A stretch of DNA of 64,000 nucleotides from Saprospiraceae bacterium (lineage in GTDB: Bacteria > Bacteroidota > Bacteroidia > Chitinophagales > Saprospiraceae): assembly GCA_019638385.1 (NCBI GenBank), contig JAHBTW010000003.1:62001-126000 (forward strand), given 5' to 3'. Positions 60,153-64,000 of the stretch are shown here, in pieces (within the stretch, counting starts at the first letter, position 1; every line of letters begins with the position of its first letter). The notes under the pieces are model-generated. The model searched no databases and was not told the DNA's origin. It was given only the letters and a program-made list of their open reading frames with translations. The translations under genes and the position numbers were made by a program.

Positions 60153-63100
60153 ATGGATACACTTTTTTCCACGAGCCGTTTGGCCGCGCCAGATACTTTT
60201 CTTTCATTTTCAGCGCCTGTCGCAGCGGATCGCTTAGACCTTTGCTCTCTCCACACCAACCCTGATTACGCCCTGAAATGGGTGAACGACATAGTCAATA
60301 AAGGGGTTCTTCAAACGCCCTTAGAAGCCCAATCGGTCAATGAGCCGGCGCTGCGGCGTCTTTTCTTTGAATCGCGCAACCGCGAGCGCCTCACCGGGCA
60401 GCAGGCCGTAGCGTTCGGCTTTCCGCTCGTCGGCATTCATACGGAAGAGGGCGTACTCTGCGGCCCTTTGTTTGTATGGCAATTGCGCATTGATCCCAGT
60501 CCTAACCTCACTGAATCCTGGGCGCTGTCGCACGGCCCGGAAGATACGGTTGCCTATAATCCCTTGTTGGTAGATGCCATAGAACAGCGGTTGGGGGTTT
60601 CCCTCCGCAGCCGTTTCGATGCCATATTCCGGCTGCGCAAACCTTCCGGCGCGGAAATAGCGGGCTGGGTGAGTGCGCTTGCCGCAGAAGCATCTCTGCA
60701 ATTGGAGGTGGAAAATCTCACCGCCGTTGCCTGCCCCGACTCGCAGGCACTCGGCGAACTGCCGGAGAACGGGGGCATTTTTTGGGCGGGCCTGATCGGA
60801 CTAATGCCGGAGCACGCACCGCAGCAAAGCGAAATCACCTTGCCGGAACAGGCCCCGCTCACACCGGAAGGCCACCCTTTCGGCCTAGCCGATCTCGACC
60901 CTTGCCAGGCATCTGCGTTGGAACATCTGCGCCATTTCCGGCTCACCGTGGCAGAAGGCATTTCCGGTACGGGCAAAACGCAGCTTTTGATGGAAGCCAT
61001 CGTCAATGCGTTGTCGAACGGCAAAAAATGCCTCGTGCTGTCTTCCCGGCTTCCTGCGCTGAACGCCATACAAACCCTGCTCAGCCGTCAGGGGATTTTC
61101 ACACAACACATTCTCATTCGCGACGCCGTATCCGATCAACCAGCCGTAACGGGAATGCTCCGCACCGCAGTAGCGGCTGCACCGCTGGTAGATACGCATG
61201 CCGCTGATCGCTTCAAGCTATTGGCCGAAAAAGCGCAGCGGCTCAAAGAAAAGTTGGATGCCGGCTACAACGCTTCCCACCGCCCGGTTTTCGGCGCGTA
61301 CAACTGGACGGAAACCGTCGGCCTCTTCCTGCGCAGCCAGCGCCGGGCCGGGAAAGAATTGTTGGGGCAGCAGCTTTACACTCAGGATTTTACCTTTACA
61401 TACGAAGAATATGAGCGCCTTCGGAAAGGGATAGAGGGCAGTCAGACCCTTTATCCACGCATCAATACGCTTAAACACCCCCTGTCGGTACTCAAAGGAG
61501 CATTGTTTACACAAAGAGAAAAAAACGCCGGCTTAGCCTATATCCGGCAACAAATTGCCGCTTTTTCCGAACGGGCTGCCCGTTTGCATCATCGGTACAT
61601 CAGCACGCTGAACGCTTATTCTGACAAGCTCCACGATATATACCAAAGCAATTTTCAGAAATTTCACCATTCGGCATTTCAGATCAAGGGCCTTTGCACC
61701 GATCTCGGCAATCTGTACGGCGCCGATTTTGAGCAAAGTTCGGAAGGCAGCCTGCAATGGAGCCGCATCGTTTCTTCCCGCGCAAAAAGCATTTTGCAAG
61801 GCCGGGAGCAAGTGAGGCAGGCATTTGCCGAACTCGAACGCTCGTTTTCCCGGCAGGCCATGTTCGATTTCCCCTGGCTCCCCGAAAAGGAGCGCCGCTC
61901 CATTGCCAAACTAAAACACAATCTACAGGCTTTCGAGGCCGGGCTTACGGAGTGGAACGGCCAACTCTCCGCTCAAGTGCAGGAAGAGGTACAGCGCCTC
62001 GGCAGCAACACGGTGCATCCCGACCTGCCCTACAACACCATTGTTTCCGAACTCGAACAAGGATTGGACACACTGCTGGCCGATCTCAACGAGTCGGGGC
62101 TTTTTGAAAATCCCTGGGAACACAACATGCTGACCCTGCCCAAACGGCTCAAATTTCTGGAGGAAGTAATTGAAAATCTTGATAATATCCGTCTGTACCT
62201 CAAAGATTACGATGACTTCTACGATTGGCAACGCCATTGGATCGGCCTGCCGGGAAACGGGCGAAAAGTGGTGCGTGCATTGGTAAAAGTAAAACCGCAA
62301 GACTGGGCTGCTGCCTTAGATAGCTGGTATTTTAATAACTGCTTAGCCAATCGGTTCTCCAACGACCTGCCTACCGGTGAGGAGTCCGTCAAAGAATTTG
62401 CGGAAACCCTGGCAGCACTCCAACCGCTGCAATTGGGCCGCATGGCGAGTATATGGCAAGACCGCCGGGAAGCAGCCGGCGCCAAACTGCGCCGTTCCGG
62501 GAAAAGAATAAACCAAATACTGAGCGGTTCGGCAGCCCCGGAACTTTCATTAGCAACGCTTTTTGCCGAAGCCGGCGATGCCGTTACCGACATTTTTCCG
62601 GTAGTGCTCACCGTTCCCTATGCCGCCCAACAGCTTTTCGACAACGGGGCAATGTTTGACTACGTCCTCGTAGATGAAGCGCAAGCGGCGCCTGCTGCCG
62701 AAATGGCCCCGCTCCTCCATCTGGGTAAAAGAGCGCTCGTGTGCGGAGACCCCGGGCAATTGCAGGGCGGAGATGATACTTCACTGCTCGGCTTCTGCCG
62801 CCGCTCCGGTCTGGAGGTTTTTTCACTCAATATGATGCACCAGCTCAAACCGGGCAACCTGCTGCAATCGGCCTATCCGGTCACTGTAGCCGATGAGACG
62901 CCCCGTTCGTTTCGGATGACATTTACCCAGGTACACGGTTTTTTCAACGAAGACACCGGAATCAATGAAAAAGAAGCCGAGGCGGCACTGCAATTGCTCA
63001 ACGGGATAGAACCTACCCCGCAGCGCACGCTGCCCCGCGTGGGGATTGTGTGCGCCACACCGCAGCAACGGGACCTCATCAGCTACTATCTGTTGAGGAT

Positions 63101-63842
63101 CAAACAAAAAAATGAACCCGGCGCCGATATGATCCAGCAATTGGAACGCAACGGACTCGGCGTATTTCACTGGGGCGAATTGGCGGGGCAAAGTTTTGAC
63201 GAACTGATTTTTTCGGCCACCTTCGGGCCTACCGGCCCCCGGTCCGGCGTATCCCGGCAAATTGAACAGGTAGAAGGACAAGTACCTCACTTGTCGGCCT
63301 TGATGAGCCGGAGCATCCATAAAATTCATGCGCTGTGCTCCATTGATGAACACACGCTGAACAGCCTGGCAGGAAATGCTCAAAAGCCGGCTACCTGTTT
63401 GCTGGCCAATTTCATGTTGTTTATTCAGGCATTCCAATCGGCGAAAGAAAAGGAGCAGCAAAAAATCATTGAACGGGTGGGCATCCTCATGCACCGACCC
63501 GAAGAAAAAGCAGTCAGCCCTGTTTTCCATGAAGAAGTGGCCGGCGCATTGGCTGCCTATCTGGGGCCGGAGCGGATAGGGCTTGGCGAGCAAATCGGAG
63601 CAGCCGTCTTCCCGCTACTTATTTTGAATGCTGAAAACCATCGGCCGGTGGCAGCCGTACGAGCGGACGGCAGTCTGGCCGATACGCCGGCAACCGACTG
63701 GAGGTGGGAATATGAACAGCGCAAGCGATTGAAAAACAAAGACATTGTGTTTATTCCGCTATGGTCGGCGGCCTGGTGGCGCGACGCAAAGGAGGAAACC
63801 CGAAAACTGGCAGGGAGCATTTTGAAAATTTCAGACGGATGA
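60153..63842 (+). CDS. Superfamily 1 helicase-like ATPase with a long central insertion
   Basis: 1229 aa from ATG 60153 (MDTLFSTSRLA). Motif I (Walker A) is EGISGTGKTQ (residues 268-277), a variant of the usual GPPGTGKT. Motif II is YVLVDEAQ (837-844) and motif III is ALVCGDPGQLQ. About 560 residues separate motifs I and II, mostly helical and charged (for example 480-780), far more than in UPF1-like helicases. The later region (VGIVCATPQQRDLISYYLL; SFDELIFSATFGPTGP; SALMSRSIHKIHAL) matches the second RecA domain, with a possible Arg finger in SRSIHK. It opens with a 240-residue domain of unknown type. No nuclease motif seen. The stop overlaps the next start as ATGA. Confidence 0.86.
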   Translation: MDTLFSTSRLAAPDTFLSFSAPVAADRLDLCSLHTNPDYALKWVNDIVNKGVLQTPLEAQSVNEPALRRLFFESRNRERLTGQQAVAFGFPLVGIHTEEGVLCGPLFVWQLRIDPSPNLTESWALSHGPEDTVAYNPLLVDAIEQRLGVSLRSRFDAIFRLRKPSGAEIAGWVSALAAEASLQLEVENLTAVACPDSQALGELPENGGIFWAGLIGLMPEHAPQQSEITLPEQAPLTPEGHPFGLADLDPCQASALEHLRHFRLTVAEGISGTGKTQLLMEAIVNALSNGKKCLVLSSRLPALNAIQTLLSRQGIFTQHILIRDAVSDQPAVTGMLRTAVAAAPLVDTHAADRFKLLAEKAQRLKEKLDAGYNASHRPVFGAYNWTETVGLFLRSQRRAGKELLGQQLYTQDFTFTYEEYERLRKGIEGSQTLYPRINTLKHPLSVLKGALFTQREKNAGLAYIRQQIAAFSERAARLHHRYISTLNAYSDKLHDIYQSNFQKFHHSAFQIKGLCTDLGNLYGADFEQSSEGSLQWSRIVSSRAKSILQGREQVRQAFAELERSFSRQAMFDFPWLPEKERRSIAKLKHNLQAFEAGLTEWNGQLSAQVQEEVQRLGSNTVHPDLPYNTIVSELEQGLDTLLADLNESGLFENPWEHNMLTLPKRLKFLEEVIENLDNIRLYLKDYDDFYDWQRHWIGLPGNGRKVVRALVKVKPQDWAAALDSWYFNNCLANRFSNDLPTGEESVKEFAETLAALQPLQLGRMASIWQDRREAAGAKLRRSGKRINQILSGSAAPELSLATLFAEAGDAVTDIFPVVLTVPYAAQQLFDNGAMFDYVLVDEAQAAPAAEMAPLLHLGKRALVCGDPGQLQGGDDTSLLGFCRRSGLEVFSLNMMHQLKPGNLLQSAYPVTVADETPRSFRMTFTQVHGFFNEDTGINEKEAEAALQLLNGIEPTPQRTLPRVGIVCATPQQRDLISYYLLRIKQKNEPGADMIQQLERNGLGVFHWGELAGQSFDELIFSATFGPTGPRSGVSRQIEQVEGQVPHLSALMSRSIHKIHALCSIDEHTLNSLAGNAQKPATCLLANFMLFIQAFQSAKEKEQQKIIERVGILMHRPEEKAVSPVFHEEVAGALAAYLGPERIGLGEQIGAAVFPLLILNAENHRPVAAVRADGSLADTPATDWRWEYEQRKRLKNKDIVFIPLWSAAWWRDAKEETRKLAGSILKISDG

Positions 63843-64000
63843 GCAGTCAACAAGCCCAGTATAACGACACAAAGCTGCAAGTCCCCCCATTGTATGGCGC
63901 CCTCCCGACTATAATTATTATCATAGCAGGGATTCTCTTTTTGAACAGTTGCGACCTATTCAAAAAAAAGGACCTCATCTACGCTCCGTTCCATAAAACC
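63839..64000 (+). CDS. Lipoprotein, C-terminus cut by window edge
   Basis: 54 residues are visible: a polar start (MSSQQAQYNDTKLQ), a hydrophobic segment (ALPTIIIIIAGILFLNSC) ending in the lipobox FLNSC (Cys43), then DLFKKKDLIYAPFHKT at the edge. The long N-terminal part before the hydrophobic stretch is unusual for a lipoprotein signal. The ATG overlaps the ATPase stop (ATGA), so translation is coupled, which implies a joint task despite their different cell locations. The frame is open at base 64000. Confidence 0.75.
   Translation, partial: MSSQQAQYNDTKLQVPPLYGALPTIIIIIAGILFLNSCDLFKKKDLIYAPFHKT

Overview
The window reads as the chromosome of a Bacteroidota bacterium, most likely from the Saprospiria (Lewinella/Haliscomenobacter-like). 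The phylum call is firm; the class is an inference. The signs are a PorP/SprF-family type IX secretion (T9SS) protein, a PorV/PorQ-like barrel, three exported proteins ending in T9SS type A sorting domains, a futalosine-pathway menaquinone enzyme, a bacillithiol enzyme, and several TTG-N19/20-TAnnTTTG promoters typical of the phylum. I found no rRNA, tRNA, CRISPR array, transposase or prophage. Coding density is high, and many genes abut or overlap.

Left part (1-16 kb): a cut M28 peptidase, an NlpC/P60 protein that has lost its catalytic Cys, a PorP/SprF protein and RibB with a degenerate RibA-like tail. A mostly leftward block follows, concerned with surface polysaccharide and export: two glycosyltransferases, an M1 peptidase, an FbpA-like lipoprotein, and an apparent operon lepB - amidase - O-antigen ligase - FkbM methyltransferase. 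A MntA/HepT toxin-antitoxin pair whose toxin gene is frameshifted lies at 15.1-15.7 kb.

Middle part (16-39 kb): mostly housekeeping and envelope genes. These are a 1873-aa alpha-2-macroglobulin with a GNAT enzyme, a LON-substrate-domain protein, a HIT protein, an M14 carboxypeptidase, a large T9SS-exported M43 protease, RluF, an ECF sigma factor, BshC, a leftward operon dcd - GNAT - GH1 - PorV-like - mqnB with a good promoter, malate dehydrogenase and an EEP-family nuclease.

Right part (39-50.7 kb): an accessory-looking stretch of lipoproteins, T9SS cargo and poorly known exported proteins. Its gaps hold four different palindromic or short-repeat elements. The most novel protein is an 876-aa exported product (47.2-49.9 kb) with a duplicated domain whose conserved Cys and Gln recall thioester adhesin domains. 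It follows a cysteine-peptidase-like lipoprotein and a beta-barrel protein.

Right end (50.7-64 kb): a small exported PC4-like protein, a polyprenyl-phosphate sugar synthase overlapping a TMTC-like GT-C/TPR glycosyltransferase (a probable donor-transferase pair), a 1038-aa TPR protein with a plug-less barrel, a small HTH protein with a clear terminator, and a 1229-aa superfamily-1 ATPase with a very long insertion, translationally coupled to a lipoprotein cut by the window edge.
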